NCBI RefSeq assembly: GCF_001650405.1
Contig: NZ_LWCU01000009.1
Location: forward strand, 1 to 64,000
Length of the DNA: 64,000 nucleotides
Source: Microbacterium sp. H83
GTDB taxonomy: Bacteria; Actinomycetota; Actinomycetes; Actinomycetales; Microbacteriaceae
Direction of reading: 5' to 3'
The first letter of the stretch is position 1, and each line of letters opens with the position of its first letter. Below, piece by piece: positions 32,720 to 42,433 of this stretch. Position numbers and translations under genes: made by a program. The notes beneath the pieces were generated by a model, which did not search any database, was not told where the DNA came from, and saw only the letters and a list, made by a program, of their open reading frames with translations.

Positions 32720-33484
32720 TTGACAGACCGACCGAGCGTCAGCGTGTGCATGGCCACCTACAACGGCGCACGCTACCTCCGCGAGCAGATCGACTCGATC
32801 CTCGTGCAGCTGCAGCCCGGCGACGAGCTCGTGATCGTCGACGACGCGAGCTCCGACGACTCCGTCGCCATCGCCGAGTCGATGGAGAGCCCCCTCGTCG
32901 CCGTCCACCGCAACGCGCGGAACAGGGGCTACGTCCGGTCCTTCGAGCGCGCTCTCGGGCTCGCGCGCGGCGACGTCCTGCTGCTCGCCGACCAGGACGA
33001 CATCTGGACGGAGGGTCGCGTCGACGCTCTCGTCGGCGCCACGCGATCCGGGGCGGTCGCGGCCTCCAATCTCGTGCTCCTCGATTCCGGCATGCCCCTG
33101 CGGTCGCCGATCACCGGCCGGCCCTGGCTACTGCGGTCGAGTGATGACGGACGCGTGATCCGAAACGAGCTGCGCATCCTCGCCGGAGATGCTCCGTACT
33201 TCGGCTGCGCGATGGCCGTACGGCGGGATGGACTCGACATCGTCCTCCCCTTCCCCGATTTCCTCGACGAATCGCACGACCTGTGGATCGCGTCGTCGGC
33301 CAACGTCGCCGGCGAGCTCGTCCACGTCGAGATGCCCACGGTCATGCGGCGGGTGCACCAGGACAATGCGTCGTCGTCTCGGCCGCGAGGCGTCGTCGAG
33401 GCTCTCCGCTCCCGTCTCCTGCTGATCAGGCTGTGGCGCGAGGCTCTCCGCCGGCGATCGGCACGGAGCGGCTCCCGTTCCTGA
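32720..33484 (+). CDS. GT2 glycosyltransferase
   Basis: A 254-residue GT-A enzyme: V-S-V-C-M-A-T-Y-N-G-A-R-Y-L-R-E-Q at the N-terminus, V-D-D-A-S-S-D-D-S, and the metal-binding L-A-D-Q-D-D-I-W. This looks like the rhamnosyl/glucosyl transferase group of capsule clusters. The start is unsettled: TTG 32720 fits the usual N-terminus and has a GGGGAGAGAG tract about 10 nt upstream, while ATG 32687 lies further upstream next to the divergent flippase promoter. It ends 8 nt before the convergent acyltransferase pseudogene. Confidence 0.82.
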   Translation: MTDRPSVSVCMATYNGARYLREQIDSILVQLQPGDELVIVDDASSDDSVAIAESMESPLVAVHRNARNRGYVRSFERALGLARGDVLLLADQDDIWTEGRVDALVGATRSGAVAASNLVLLDSGMPLRSPITGRPWLLRSSDDGRVIRNELRILAGDAPYFGCAMAVRRDGLDIVLPFPDFLDESHDLWIASSANVAGELVHVEMPTVMRRVHQDNASSSRPRGVVEALRSRLLLIRLWREALRRRSARSGSRS

Positions 33485-33492
33485 GACGGATC

Positions 33493-35654
33493 TCAGCCGC
33501 GCACTGCGGCGACGACGAGAGGCGTCAGCTCGCGCTGGAACCATCCGGAGAGCGAGAGCGCGTACGACCCGCTGAGGTGGTTCTCGTCGCTGAAGGCGAT
33601 CAGACCGCCGACGACGGCATGGCACGTGCCCTCGGGACACACGACCGAGCGGAGATCGAGCAGCGGGATGCCCTGGCTGGCCGCCGTGTCCTCGACCCAG
33701 GTGTCCGTGCGCGCATCGGTCCAGGAGCACGCGTCTGTCACCTCGCCGGCCGCGAGCACGCAGGCGGGGCCGGTGATGAGGTCGCCGTTGCGCACGTCGC
33801 GGCCGTCCACGTTGGGCGTGTCGGTGACGACGACGACCGACTTCCCCGCGGCGCGGAGCTGCTCGAACGCGGCGGCGGCGTTCTCCGTCCATTGCCCGCT
33901 GTCGCCGCGGGTGCTGACGATGACGACCTGGAGGTCGGGGTCGGCGATGGCGGCCTGAAGGGTCTCGGCTCCCCACTCGGCACAGCGCGCGGAGTTCTCG
34001 TCGTCGGCATCGGAGGCGACGCGGAACGGGTTGCACGCCTGTCGCGTCTCGACGCGCAGGTCCCAGCCGTTCTCCTCCGCGACCCTCTGCACGGGCGACA
34101 CGATGTGATCCGCGTGGGAGTCGCCGATGAGGAGCACGTTCGCGGAGGCTTCGGCGGCGGTGGCGAAGGCGCACGATCTCTCAACCCAGCTGCCGACCGT
34201 CTCGCTGGAGCACGCGTCCGCGGCGGGCTCCGCGTCGAACCATGCCCACGGCCCGTCGCCCTGGGCGAAGGTCGGGTCGACGTCCTCGGTGTACGCGAAG
34301 GCATCGTCGCATCCGTTGTAGACGGCCTGTGCGCCGACGCACTGATCAGGCCCGGTGCCGATACCCTCCAGCTGCTCCTGCAGGGTGTCCTGCCGTTCGT
34401 CGATGGCGGCCTGCTGGCCGTACGCCGCAGGCACAGTCGCCCCCACGATGAGCACGATGCTCGCGACCATCGCCGCGAACGTGACGCCGCGGCGACGGAA
34501 GGCGCCCTTCGGCCGCCGGAACGGACGCTCGACGTAGCGCTCGGTGAGCAGGGCCAGGACGCCTGTCGCCAGAAGGATGAGCGGGATCCTCACCCACGAC
34601 GGCCAATCGCCGAGGGTGGCGGCGACCACCACGATCAGCGGCCAGTGCCAGAGGTAGATCGAGTACGAGAGGTCGCCCACCCATTGCACGGGGCGACATG
34701 GCTGAGGCGCTGCGGAGACACCGGCGAGTCGCTGTCACCCAGCAGGATGAGCAGCGCCGTGGCGCCGACCGGGATCAGCGCGATCGATCCGGGGAAGGCG
34801 GTTCCGGCTCCGAAGAGGAACGCGGACGCCACGATGGCCGCGAGCGCGACCCATGACACCGCAGCGTGAACGATCCCTCCGAGGCGGAGGGTCGGCACCA
34901 GCGCCACGAGGCCGCCGAGGGCGAACTCCCACGCCCGCGTGGTCGTGATGAAGTACGCGGACGGCTGCGACCGGGCGGTCTCGACGATCGAGAACACCAG
35001 CGAGGCCACGAAGACCAGGAGCAGGGCGGCGAGGACGGCACGGCGCGTCGTGCCGCCGTGCGAGGTGCGACCTGCGATCTCGCCTCGCGGCGGCCTTCCG
35101 CGGAAGGCGAGGAAGACGGCGACGACCAGCAGCAGCGGCCAGACCAGGTAGAACTGCTCCTCGACCGACAGCGACCAGTAGTGCTGCACCAGGGATTCCG
35201 GGTTGCTCGCGTTGAGGTAGTCCACCGCACTGGCCGCGAGATTCCAGTTGAGCACGTATCCCGAGGCGACAGCGATCTCGAAGAAGTTCTGCACCCGGGT
35301 GATCCCGGGCATGACCGTGAAGGTCAGCACCGCGCACACGGCCAGCACGAGGAGCGAGGCAGGGAGCAGACGACGCACGCGCCGCGCCCAGAACTCGGTG
35401 ACGCGCACGGTGCCGGTCGCCTCGAGCTCCCGCAGCAGGTGTGCGGTGATGAGGAATCCGCTGATGACGAAGAAGACGTCGACGCCCACATATCCGCCCG
35501 GGAGCAGAGCGGGCAGCAGGTGGAACACGACGACGAGCGTGACCGCCAGCGCACGAAGACCCTGGATGTCGCGGCGTTTGCCGCCGGCACCGGTCTTCTG
35601 CGCCACGCTCGCGGGTCGGGAGCCGCCCTGCCGCGAGAGCGTCTCCGTGCTCAC
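33493..35654 (-). pseudogene. OafA-type acyltransferase with SGNH domain, split by a frameshift
   Basis: The coding information for one acyltransferase is in two frames. The N-terminal part (35654 to about 34697) has the membrane acyltransferase core (D-I-Q-G-L-R-A, V-F-F-V-I-S-G-F-L, H-Y-W-S-L-S-V-E-E-Q-F-Y). The C-terminal part (about 34694 to 33493) continues with P-V-Q-W-V-G-D-L-S-Y-S-I-Y-L-W-H-W-P, the last helices and an SGNH domain with I-G-D-S-H-A. One base is missing near 34694-34696 compared with the expected R-P-V-Q-W join seen in the intact paralogue (21529-23661). The GTG start overlaps the upstream epimerase stop. It could be a true null mutation, a phase change or a sequencing error. 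Confidence 0.85.
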
Positions 35655-36787
35655 TTGAGGAGGTTCCGCTTGCTCATCTCATCCAGCGAGCGCTGATAGC
35701 CGTCCTCCTCGACGGGCTCGGTGAGCACCCATTCCACGAACGCCGTGACGCCCTCTCGGAAGGTGGTTCGCGGACGGAATCCCAGGACCTGCTCGAGGCG
35801 CGCCGTGTCGGCGACGTTGTGCCGGATGTCTCCGAGACGGTAGTGGCCCGAGATGCGCGTGGGCACCTCGCGGCCGAACGCCTCGAAGAGCGCGGCCACG
35901 ACCTCGTTGACCGTCGTCGCGACGCCGGAGCCCACGTTGAAGGTCTGACCCGCTGCCCGCTCATCGACGGATGCGAGGTAGGTCGCCTCGACGACGTCGT
36001 CGATGTAGACGAAGTCGCGGCTCTCCTCGCCGTCCTCGAAGATGTTGATGTCCTTGCCCTGGCGGATCAGGGTGGAGAAGATCGAGAGGATGCCGGTGTA
36101 GGGGTTCTTCAGCGACTGCCCCGGACCGTAGACGTTCTGGTACCGGACGGAGACGCCTTCCTTGCCGATCGTCGGTGCGACCGTCATCACCAGCGATTCC
36201 TGCATCTGCTTCGTGATGCCGTACACGCTCGACGGATGCAGCTTCGCGTCCTCGTCGGTGGGGACGAGGGTCAACGCGCCCTCCCCGGGGTGGTGGACCT
36301 CGAAGTCCCCCGCGGCCATGTCGGCGTCGGCCCGATGGCTCGGATACACGAGGCGACCGTCGGCCGTGCGATACGAGCCTTCGCCGTAGATCGATCGCGA
36401 GGAGGCGATCACCACCCGCCACACGGTGTTGTCCTCGTTCGCGAGCAGATCCAGGAGCTTGGCGGTGCCTCCGACATTGGCGTCGACGTAGCGGTCGATC
36501 TCGTACATGGATTGCCCCGTGCCCGTCTCCGCAGCCAGGTGCACGACGATGGTCGCTCCCTCGAGGGCCCGACGGAGATCGTCGACGGAGGTGACCGTCC
36601 CCTCGATCACGGTCGCCACGCCGTCGAGGGAACGGAGCAGCGGCGACGTCGTCGCCGGGTCGTCTCCGTGCACCTGCGGGATGAGCGCGTCGAGAACCGT
36701 CACACTGTGTCCGTCCTGCGCGAAGCGGGCGGCGAGTCGCGTGCCGATGAAGCCCGCCCCTCCGGTGATCAGCACGTGCTCAGGCAT
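35651..36787 (-). CDS. NAD-dependent epimerase/dehydratase
   Basis: A 378-residue extended SDR with [13 protein letters not shown] at the N-terminus, H-L-A-A-E-T-G-T-G, the catalytic S-V-Y-G-I-T-K-Q and Y-Q-N-V-Y-G-P-G. It acts on a nucleotide sugar, but the substrate cannot be read from the sequence. An unusual insertion of about 30 residues (about 145-175) precedes the active-site Tyr, which differs from plain UDP-glucose 4-epimerase. ATG 36787 has GGAGGG 7 nt upstream. It lies 54 nt after a glycosyltransferase gene and overlaps the acyltransferase pseudogene start. Confidence 0.88.
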   Translation of the reverse strand: MPEHVLITGGAGFIGTRLAARFAQDGHSVTVLDALIPQVHGDDPATTSPLLRSLDGVATVIEGTVTSVDDLRRALEGATIVVHLAAETGTGQSMYEIDRYVDANVGGTAKLLDLLANEDNTVWRVVIASSRSIYGEGSYRTADGRLVYPSHRADADMAAGDFEVHHPGEGALTLVPTDEDAKLHPSSVYGITKQMQESLVMTVAPTIGKEGVSVRYQNVYGPGQSLKNPYTGILSIFSTLIRQGKDINIFEDGEESRDFVYIDDVVEATYLASVDERAAGQTFNVGSGVATTVNEVVAALFEAFGREVPTRISGHYRLGDIRHNVADTARLEQVLGFRPRTTFREGVTAFVEWVLTEPVEEDGYQRSLDEMSKRNLLK

Positions 36788-36841
36788 CGGTTGGCCCTCC
36801 AGGAAAGTCCGTCGGCGCGACGTTCACGCCGGGCGCTGTGC

Positions 36842-37732
36842 TCAGACCGAGAAGATATGCGCCAGCGTCGATTGTAGTCCAGCACGATCGCCGTGCCTGA
36901 GTACGCCCGGCAGCTCGGTGATCGCGTGGAGACGCGACATGAGGCGCACTGTGGCGGTGCGAGCGGTCCGACGCCATCCGCGCTGGGAGGCCAGCGACGA
37001 CGCCTGACGATAGTACGTGCGCTCGTCGCGGAAACGGCGACCGTCGAGGAGCGTCTTCTGCGAAGCGCTCGAACCGTGACGGCGGTAGGAGAAGACGACC
37101 TCGGGGTCGTACGCCAGCGCACCGCCCTCGAAGGCGACGTCCATGAGCAGGGCGAGGTCCTGGATGATCGGGAGACCGTCTCGGAAGTCGATGCGCTTGA
37201 GCGTCTCGGTCCGGAACGTCAGCGACGGCCAGTACAGCCAGTCGCCCCTGATCAGGCTCGTCGCCATCTCCTCGCCGCGGAGCACCGTGACGCCGTCGCG
37301 TCGACGCGGCGCGAGCATGCCCTGTTTGACGCGGTCGACGAGCGGTGAGACCGGCGTTCCGTGCTCGTCGATGACGACCACACCCGGCTGGATCACGTCG
37401 ACGTCCGGGGCGGAGTCGATGACCCGCCGGATCACCTCGAGATAGCGCGGATGCATGAGGTCGTCGCAGCCGAGGATCGTGATGAACGGACTCGTCGCCC
37501 GTCGGATCGCCTCACGGTAGTTCTCGGTGATCCCCAGATTGACCTCGTTGCGCACGTACTCGATCCGCGGATCGTCGACCGCGGCGAAGTACTCCCCCAC
37601 CGAGGCATCGGGATAGCAGTCGTCGATGACGATCATGCGCCAGTCCTGCACGGACTGCGCTCTGACGGAATCCACCGTCTCGTACAGGAGACCGGGGTCG
37701 CCCCAGAAGGGCACGAAGATCTCATGAGTCAC
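36842..37732 (-). CDS. GT2 glycosyltransferase
   Basis: A 296-residue GT-A enzyme: I-F-V-P-F-W-G-D-P near the start, V-I-D-D-C-Y-P-D, N-L-G-I-T-E-N-Y and the metal-binding L-G-C-D-D-L. Its C-terminal half has a small helical extension. Donor and acceptor are unknown. The start is GTG 37732, 4 nt after the DUF6541 stop. It belongs to the minus-strand glycan operon that starts at 42237. Confidence 0.85.
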   Translation of the reverse strand: MTHEIFVPFWGDPGLLYETVDSVRAQSVQDWRMIVIDDCYPDASVGEYFAAVDDPRIEYVRNEVNLGITENYREAIRRATSPFITILGCDDLMHPRYLEVIRRVIDSAPDVDVIQPGVVVIDEHGTPVSPLVDRVKQGMLAPRRRDGVTVLRGEEMATSLIRGDWLYWPSLTFRTETLKRIDFRDGLPIIQDLALLMDVAFEGGALAYDPEVVFSYRRHGSSASQKTLLDGRRFRDERTYYRQASSLASQRGWRRTARTATVRLMSRLHAITELPGVLRHGDRAGLQSTLAHIFSV

Positions 37733-37736
37733 AGCG

Positions 37737-39662
37737 TCAGCATCCCGTCACCTCGTAGAGCTTGGCAGAACCCTCGGAGTCGACCAGGGTCAGCGCATCG
37801 GAGGCCGCGAGCCGGCGGAGGCCGTCGTACTCGTGCTTCGCCCCGTGGATCTCGTCGACCCCGAAGTCCAGGACGTAGGTCGTGCCCGTCCGCTCGATCG
37901 CGTCGCACACGGCCGAGCCCGGCTCGGCGCGGGACAGCTCGTCCAGGATGAGCTGCTCGTCGTCCGTGAACTCCATCAGCACGTGGGGCATCGTCACGCG
38001 ACGGTCGGCGAACGCGTACGCCATGCCGGCGCCCGTCCACCCGCTGCCCGCGATCACGGCGTCCTCGGGGACCTCTTCCGGCAGCCGCTCCATGAGCTCC
38101 AGCTCATCGGTGGAGACCAGGCGGGACTCGTCGCTGTATGCGTAGACGGCCGACACGTAGCGGATCGCCTGCTGGTTCGTGTAGAGCTGCCCGCCGAGGA
38201 GCACGACCGCGACGCCTGCGAGGACCGCGACCACCGGTCGACGCGCCCCGGCCTCACCGACGGCGACCCTGCGGACCCAGGCTGCGACGACATGACCTCC
38301 GTACGCCGCGATGGGCACGACCAGCATAGGCAGCAGAGCGGCGAGTCGTGGCGAGTTGTTGTACCACGCGGCGGTGATCAGATCGCGGAGCGTGGGCCAC
38401 GGCATCGCGCTCGCGACGATGTAGAGGATCGCGACGATCGCGTACAGGACGACGGGAAGGACGGACCTGAGGGTCCATCGCCGCACGAGCGCGGCCGCGC
38501 CCACGATCAGGAGCACGACCGGGACCCAGGTGACGTTCCCGTAGGTCGGCGACAGAGTGAGCGCCTGACCGATCGCCTGTCCGACCGACTGCTCGACCGG
38601 CCATCCGCGGGCCTCCGCAGCGGGCTTGAGGACCTTCCACGCCACGGCGGCCACGGCGAGCGTCAGCACGAAGAACACGCTGACCCGAACGAGCGCGGGA
38701 CGCGCGGGACGCTCGCGGAGGAACCGCGCGTAGGCGAGGGTCGCCGTCGCCATGGCGAGGACGATCCAGGCGACGAACGCGCCGGGGTGCGCGATGACCA
38801 CACCCGGCAGCGAGCCGAGGAGCGCGACGAAGAGCATCCCCCGGTGCAGCCGGGTCGATCGCGAGCCGAGACCGAGGAGCTCGATCGTCGCGGCGAGGAC
38901 TGCGGGGAGCAGGCTCACCGCGAGGAAGTACGGATACAGGACCCCGTAGTCGATCATCATGATCGGGAAGACCGGGATGATCGCGGCCACCACGCCGGCG
39001 GTGAGCGTGACGACCCTGTGCCCACCGACCGTCACGCGGGTGAGAAGGAGCACGGACGCCGGCCACACCACGGCGGCGACGACGATCATCGTCGCGTTGG
39101 ACGCGATCATGATCGAGGCGCCGCTGGTCTCCGCGACGAGCGCGACGAGCGCGTGCCATCCGTCGGGGTAGAACCACAGGCCGCCGTCGGGACTCGTCAT
39201 CGCGCCGATGGTCATCGGAGATGCCGACCCGGTGTCCATGATGTAGCGCACCGCGTTGAGGTGGAAGATGTTGTCGAAGCTCTGCGAGATGTTGTTCGCG
39301 TCTCCGACGATCAGGACCAGCTGCACGGTGAGGATGACACCGGCGCCGAGCAGCGCCCACAGCGTCGTCCGTCCGGACCGCGCCGAGGGACGCGCCGCGC
39401 GTTCGACGCGCAGCGCCTTGCGGAGGACGAACGCCACCGCCATCACCACGAGCGCGGTGATCCCGACGGGGAGCAGGGTCCACCGCATGCTCACGAACGG
39501 CGTCCAGAGAGAGGCCAGCACGATCACCGTGGCCGATGCGGGCGCAGCGAAAGCCCACGCCCACAGTCCGCGCAGCGCGATGATCCGGGCGATGATGTAG
39601 CCGGGAACGAGGAGCAGCGCCGCCGCCGTGATCGCCGGCAGGACTGCCGACGCCCAGCTCAT
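37737..39662 (-). CDS. DUF6541 family multi-pass membrane protein
   Basis: A 641-residue protein with about twelve hydrophobic segments in its first 470 residues and a soluble C-terminal domain of about 150 residues. An early extracytoplasmic loop reads S-F-D-N-I-F-H-L-N-A-V-R-Y-I, and the pattern fits the actinobacterial DUF6541 group, which resembles GT-C enzymes. It could use lipid-phosphate sugars outside the membrane, but this is unproven. ATG 39662 overlaps the upstream glycosyltransferase stop (ATGA). The frame is open to 39716, but that start lies inside the neighbour. Confidence 0.8.
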   Translation of the reverse strand: MSWASAVLPAITAAALLLVPGYIIARIIALRGLWAWAFAAPASATVIVLASLWTPFVSMRWTLLPVGITALVVMAVAFVLRKALRVERAARPSARSGRTTLWALLGAGVILTVQLVLIVGDANNISQSFDNIFHLNAVRYIMDTGSASPMTIGAMTSPDGGLWFYPDGWHALVALVAETSGASIMIASNATMIVVAAVVWPASVLLLTRVTVGGHRVVTLTAGVVAAIIPVFPIMMIDYGVLYPYFLAVSLLPAVLAATIELLGLGSRSTRLHRGMLFVALLGSLPGVVIAHPGAFVAWIVLAMATATLAYARFLRERPARPALVRVSVFFVLTLAVAAVAWKVLKPAAEARGWPVEQSVGQAIGQALTLSPTYGNVTWVPVVLLIVGAAALVRRWTLRSVLPVVLYAIVAILYIVASAMPWPTLRDLITAAWYNNSPRLAALLPMLVVPIAAYGGHVVAAWVRRVAVGEAGARRPVVAVLAGVAVVLLGGQLYTNQQAIRYVSAVYAYSDESRLVSTDELELMERLPEEVPEDAVIAGSGWTGAGMAYAFADRRVTMPHVLMEFTDDEQLILDELSRAEPGSAVCDAIERTGTTYVLDFGVDEIHGAKHEYDGLRRLAASDALTLVDSEGSAKLYEVTGC

Positions 39663-40555
39663 CGAGTCGCCTCGGGGAACCGGATCTTCGGGTTGAAGGT
39701 GATCCCCCGGAGCCACTTGCCCAGGAGCTTCGCACGGAGGTCCAGCGGAACGCGGCCGCGGTGCAGGCTGACGAACAGTCGTGCACCGAACTCCAGGAAG
39801 TAGAGGAGGCCGCGATGATGCAGCTGCCAGGAGGCCTCGTTGCGCACGCCGTAGGAGAACTTCCAGAGGCTCTTGCGATCGACCATCGCGAAGTTCACGC
39901 CCCGGTTGTCACCCATGTCGTGCACGACGACGCTGTCCATGACCTGCACGCCCGGGCACCGACGCGTCAGGCGCAGTGTGTACTCGCGGTCGTCGAACCA
40001 GATGAAGTATTCCGAGTACGGCAGACCGTACTCGGCGATCGCCCACCGGGGGATGAGCACGGAGACGAACGAGCAGGCGGTCACCATGACGTTGTTCTGC
40101 CCCTTGACGAGCAGGCGTCCCCAGTCCCACGTCGGCACAGGGTTGTTCATCTCGCAGATGCTGCCGTCGGTGAACTCGACGACAGAGCACGCGAACGGCA
40201 CGTCGCCGCCGAGCTCGGCCACCGCGCCGTCGAAGCCCGCGATGAGCGATGCGAGGGCCTCGGGCTTGGGGTAGCAGTCGTCGTCCATGATCCAGACGTG
40301 ATCGGCTCCTGACGCGTAGCCGCGCAGCATCCCCTCGGAGAATCCGCCTGCTCCCCCCGAGTTGGTCTGCATCGTCACGATCTCGAGGGGCACCGAGGTC
40401 TCGAGCGACGCGAGGTACTCGGCGGTGCCGTCGGTGGACGCGTTGTCGATCACGAACAGCGTCTCGACCGGGTGCGTCTGCGCCTCGATCGATGCGATGA
40501 CGGTCTTCAGCTTCTCGATCCTGTTGAACGTGACGACCACTCCTGCGACGCTCAC
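39659..40555 (-). CDS. GT2 glycosyltransferase, GlfT1-like
   Basis: A 298-residue GT-A enzyme closely resembling the product of 15938-16894: V-V-V-T-F-N-R, I-D-N-A-S-T-D-G-T, N-S-G-G-A-G-G-F-S-E-G and the metal-binding I-M-D-D-D-C. The shared G-G-F-S-E-G motif suggests a galactofuranosyl or rhamnosyl transferase. GTG 40555 overlaps the upstream GT4 stop (GTGA). An open frame to 40639 is rejected because it overlaps the neighbour. Confidence 0.84.
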   Translation of the reverse strand: MSVAGVVVTFNRIEKLKTVIASIEAQTHPVETLFVIDNASTDGTAEYLASLETSVPLEIVTMQTNSGGAGGFSEGMLRGYASGADHVWIMDDDCYPKPEALASLIAGFDGAVAELGGDVPFACSVVEFTDGSICEMNNPVPTWDWGRLLVKGQNNVMVTACSFVSVLIPRWAIAEYGLPYSEYFIWFDDREYTLRLTRRCPGVQVMDSVVVHDMGDNRGVNFAMVDRKSLWKFSYGVRNEASWQLHHRGLLYFLEFGARLFVSLHRGRVPLDLRAKLLGKWLRGITFNPKIRFPEATR

Positions 40556-42237
40556 CACGAGCCCACCTCTTCCTCGAACCATGAACTCGCCGATTGCTTC
40601 GACAACAGCTTCTTCTCCGCCTTCCGCTCTTTGCGCCACAGGGCCTCGCGGGCCGCCTCGTCGGAGATGAGCGGGGCGACGGCCTCCGCCAGACGCCGCG
40701 CTGCGAGTCGCGCATAGCGCGGCACCAGCGCGGAGTCAGGGATGATGTCGCCCTGGGCTCCGACGTCCGTCGAGATCACCGGGACGCCGTGCGCGATGGC
40801 CTCCAGCGTCGTCAGCGTGAGTCCTTCGTTGTGCGACGAGACGACGAGCACATGCGCGTCGTCCAGGGTCTGCGACACCGGTGTTCCCGAGGTGCGTCGC
40901 TCGATGTCGGCGGTCAGCCCCTCCGCGGCGATGATGTCGTCCACCCATCCGGAGAGCTCCCCGTCTCCGTGGAGGATGAAGCGGAGCGCGTAGCCCTGGC
41001 GCTTGAGCCGTCGCGCCATGGCGATGAACACCTCCGGCGCCTTCTGCCGCGCCATGCGTCCCACGAACGCGACGGTGAAGACATCGCCCTCGCGGCGCGC
41101 CTGGAACTGCGCGTCCTTGGGCTTCACGGTCAGTCCCCCGAGCGGCGCCATGACGACACGTTCGGCGGGGATGCCCTGCACATCGGTCATCCACTTCGCG
41201 AGGCTCGGAGAGATCACGTGATGCGTGGTCATCGACCTCGACGCGATCGCGCTGCTCAGCGGGTATCCGCCGCCGGTGTACTCGACGATGTGGGTGCTGT
41301 CGACGATCGGGATGCCGGGTCGCGAGGCCGCGATCCAGGCGACGCGGTCGTACAGCCACTGGTTGTGATGGATGACGACGCCACGGACGTCGAATGTGCG
41401 CAGGAGGGCACGCAGCAGCGGCTCGACGCCCGGGGTCTGCGAGTCGACCGTCGGCTCCGAGAACGGGATCAGCAGAGCGCCGTCGAGTTCCGGCCGCGTC
41501 ACCCAGGGCTGATGCGAGTCGCGGTTGGTCAGGACGATCGGCAGGAATCCCGCCTCGCGCACGAGCCGCACGGTCTCGAACGCCCAGAGCTCGGCCCCGC
41601 CGAGCTCGAACCAGTGGAGTCCGATGATCACGGCCTTCGGCGCTCCATCCGCGGAGGGGCCCGCCGGAACGATCACGTCGTCCTCGTGCGCTCCGCCGGG
41701 CTGGAACTCCCGCTCGTAGTCCCGCGGCTCGATCGCCGTGGTCATCCGCCGCCGGAATCGCAGCAGCGAGAGGTCGCGGGCGTCGTCGTAGAGGAGAGGA
41801 GCGCGCGACTTCACCTGGCGAGCGAGTCCTCCGATCAGGCCGCGGCGCGGAGGACGGTACGGGTCCGACTGCAGGACCTCGTCGGAGGAGACGTGGATGT
41901 GACGCGTCGGAGACGAGACGAGCTCGGCCGCCTCCGCCTCCGTCGACTCGGAGCGACGGTCCTCGTCCTCGACCGCGCTCACGATGTCGAACGATTCGAT
42001 GCGCCTCCGGTTCGAGCGGGACATCCCGCTGAACGTGGTGTCATCCGTGAGGCGCGGGGTGGTCTCCACCGTGCCGTCGTATCGGTGGACGCGCAGCGTC
42101 CGCTGCGGAGCCATCAGCGCGTGGAAGTTCAGTGCGCCCACGAGGAGACGACGCTCCCGCTCCGTCAATCCACTGCCGGTCTGCGGATCCGCGAACCGGA
42201 AGAGCGCAGGCTGATCGAGAGCTTGAAGAAGTGTCAC
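40552..42237 (-). CDS. GT4 glycosyltransferase with long N-terminal extension
   Basis: A 561-residue protein. The C-terminal 350 residues or so form a GT-B glycosyltransferase 4 domain (F-E-L-G-G-A-E-L-W-A in the N-lobe; V-A-F-V-G-R-M-A-R-Q-K-A-P, S-S-H-N-E-G-L-T-L-T and E-A-I-A-H-G-V-P-V in the C-lobe). The first 190 or so residues are an extra region with no recognised motif. GTG 42237 lies 6 nt after CACACT. It heads a minus-strand operon of six genes ending at the frameshifted acyltransferase. Confidence 0.85.
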   Translation of the reverse strand: MTLLQALDQPALFRFADPQTGSGLTERERRLLVGALNFHALMAPQRTLRVHRYDGTVETTPRLTDDTTFSGMSRSNRRRIESFDIVSAVEDEDRRSESTEAEAAELVSSPTRHIHVSSDEVLQSDPYRPPRRGLIGGLARQVKSRAPLLYDDARDLSLLRFRRRMTTAIEPRDYEREFQPGGAHEDDVIVPAGPSADGAPKAVIIGLHWFELGGAELWAFETVRLVREAGFLPIVLTNRDSHQPWVTRPELDGALLIPFSEPTVDSQTPGVEPLLRALLRTFDVRGVVIHHNQWLYDRVAWIAASRPGIPIVDSTHIVEYTGGGYPLSSAIASRSMTTHHVISPSLAKWMTDVQGIPAERVVMAPLGGLTVKPKDAQFQARREGDVFTVAFVGRMARQKAPEVFIAMARRLKRQGYALRFILHGDGELSGWVDDIIAAEGLTADIERRTSGTPVSQTLDDAHVLVVSSHNEGLTLTTLEAIAHGVPVISTDVGAQGDIIPDSALVPRYARLAARRLAEAVAPLISDEAAREALWRKERKAEKKLLSKQSASSWFEEEVGSW

Positions 42238-42243
42238 GGATAC

Positions 42244-42249
42244 AGTGTG
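42244..42249 (-). promoter_or_regulatory. Leaderless -10 box heading the minus-strand glycan operon
   Basis: CACACT on the minus strand, 6 nt before GTG 42237, which starts the GT4 gene. Confidence 0.5.
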
Positions 42250-42433
42250 CTTTCGGATCGACGGACGCAACGAGACCTCCGCGATCCTACCAGCGCAGTA
42301 CGGCGCGACTCTGGGGCGCGCCTGAGTCCGGACCGTCGCGCTCCCCACCGATATGCCAGGGAACGGAGAGAGGGGATCGTATGATTGCTGACGGTGCGCG
42401 CGCATACGTCCGCGCACGGAAGGTGGAATCTCG

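Noticed and set aside
34635-34700. Programmed ribosomal frameshift in the acyltransferase
   Set aside because: No slippery heptamer or downstream structure is obvious at the join. A simple one-base loss explains it better.
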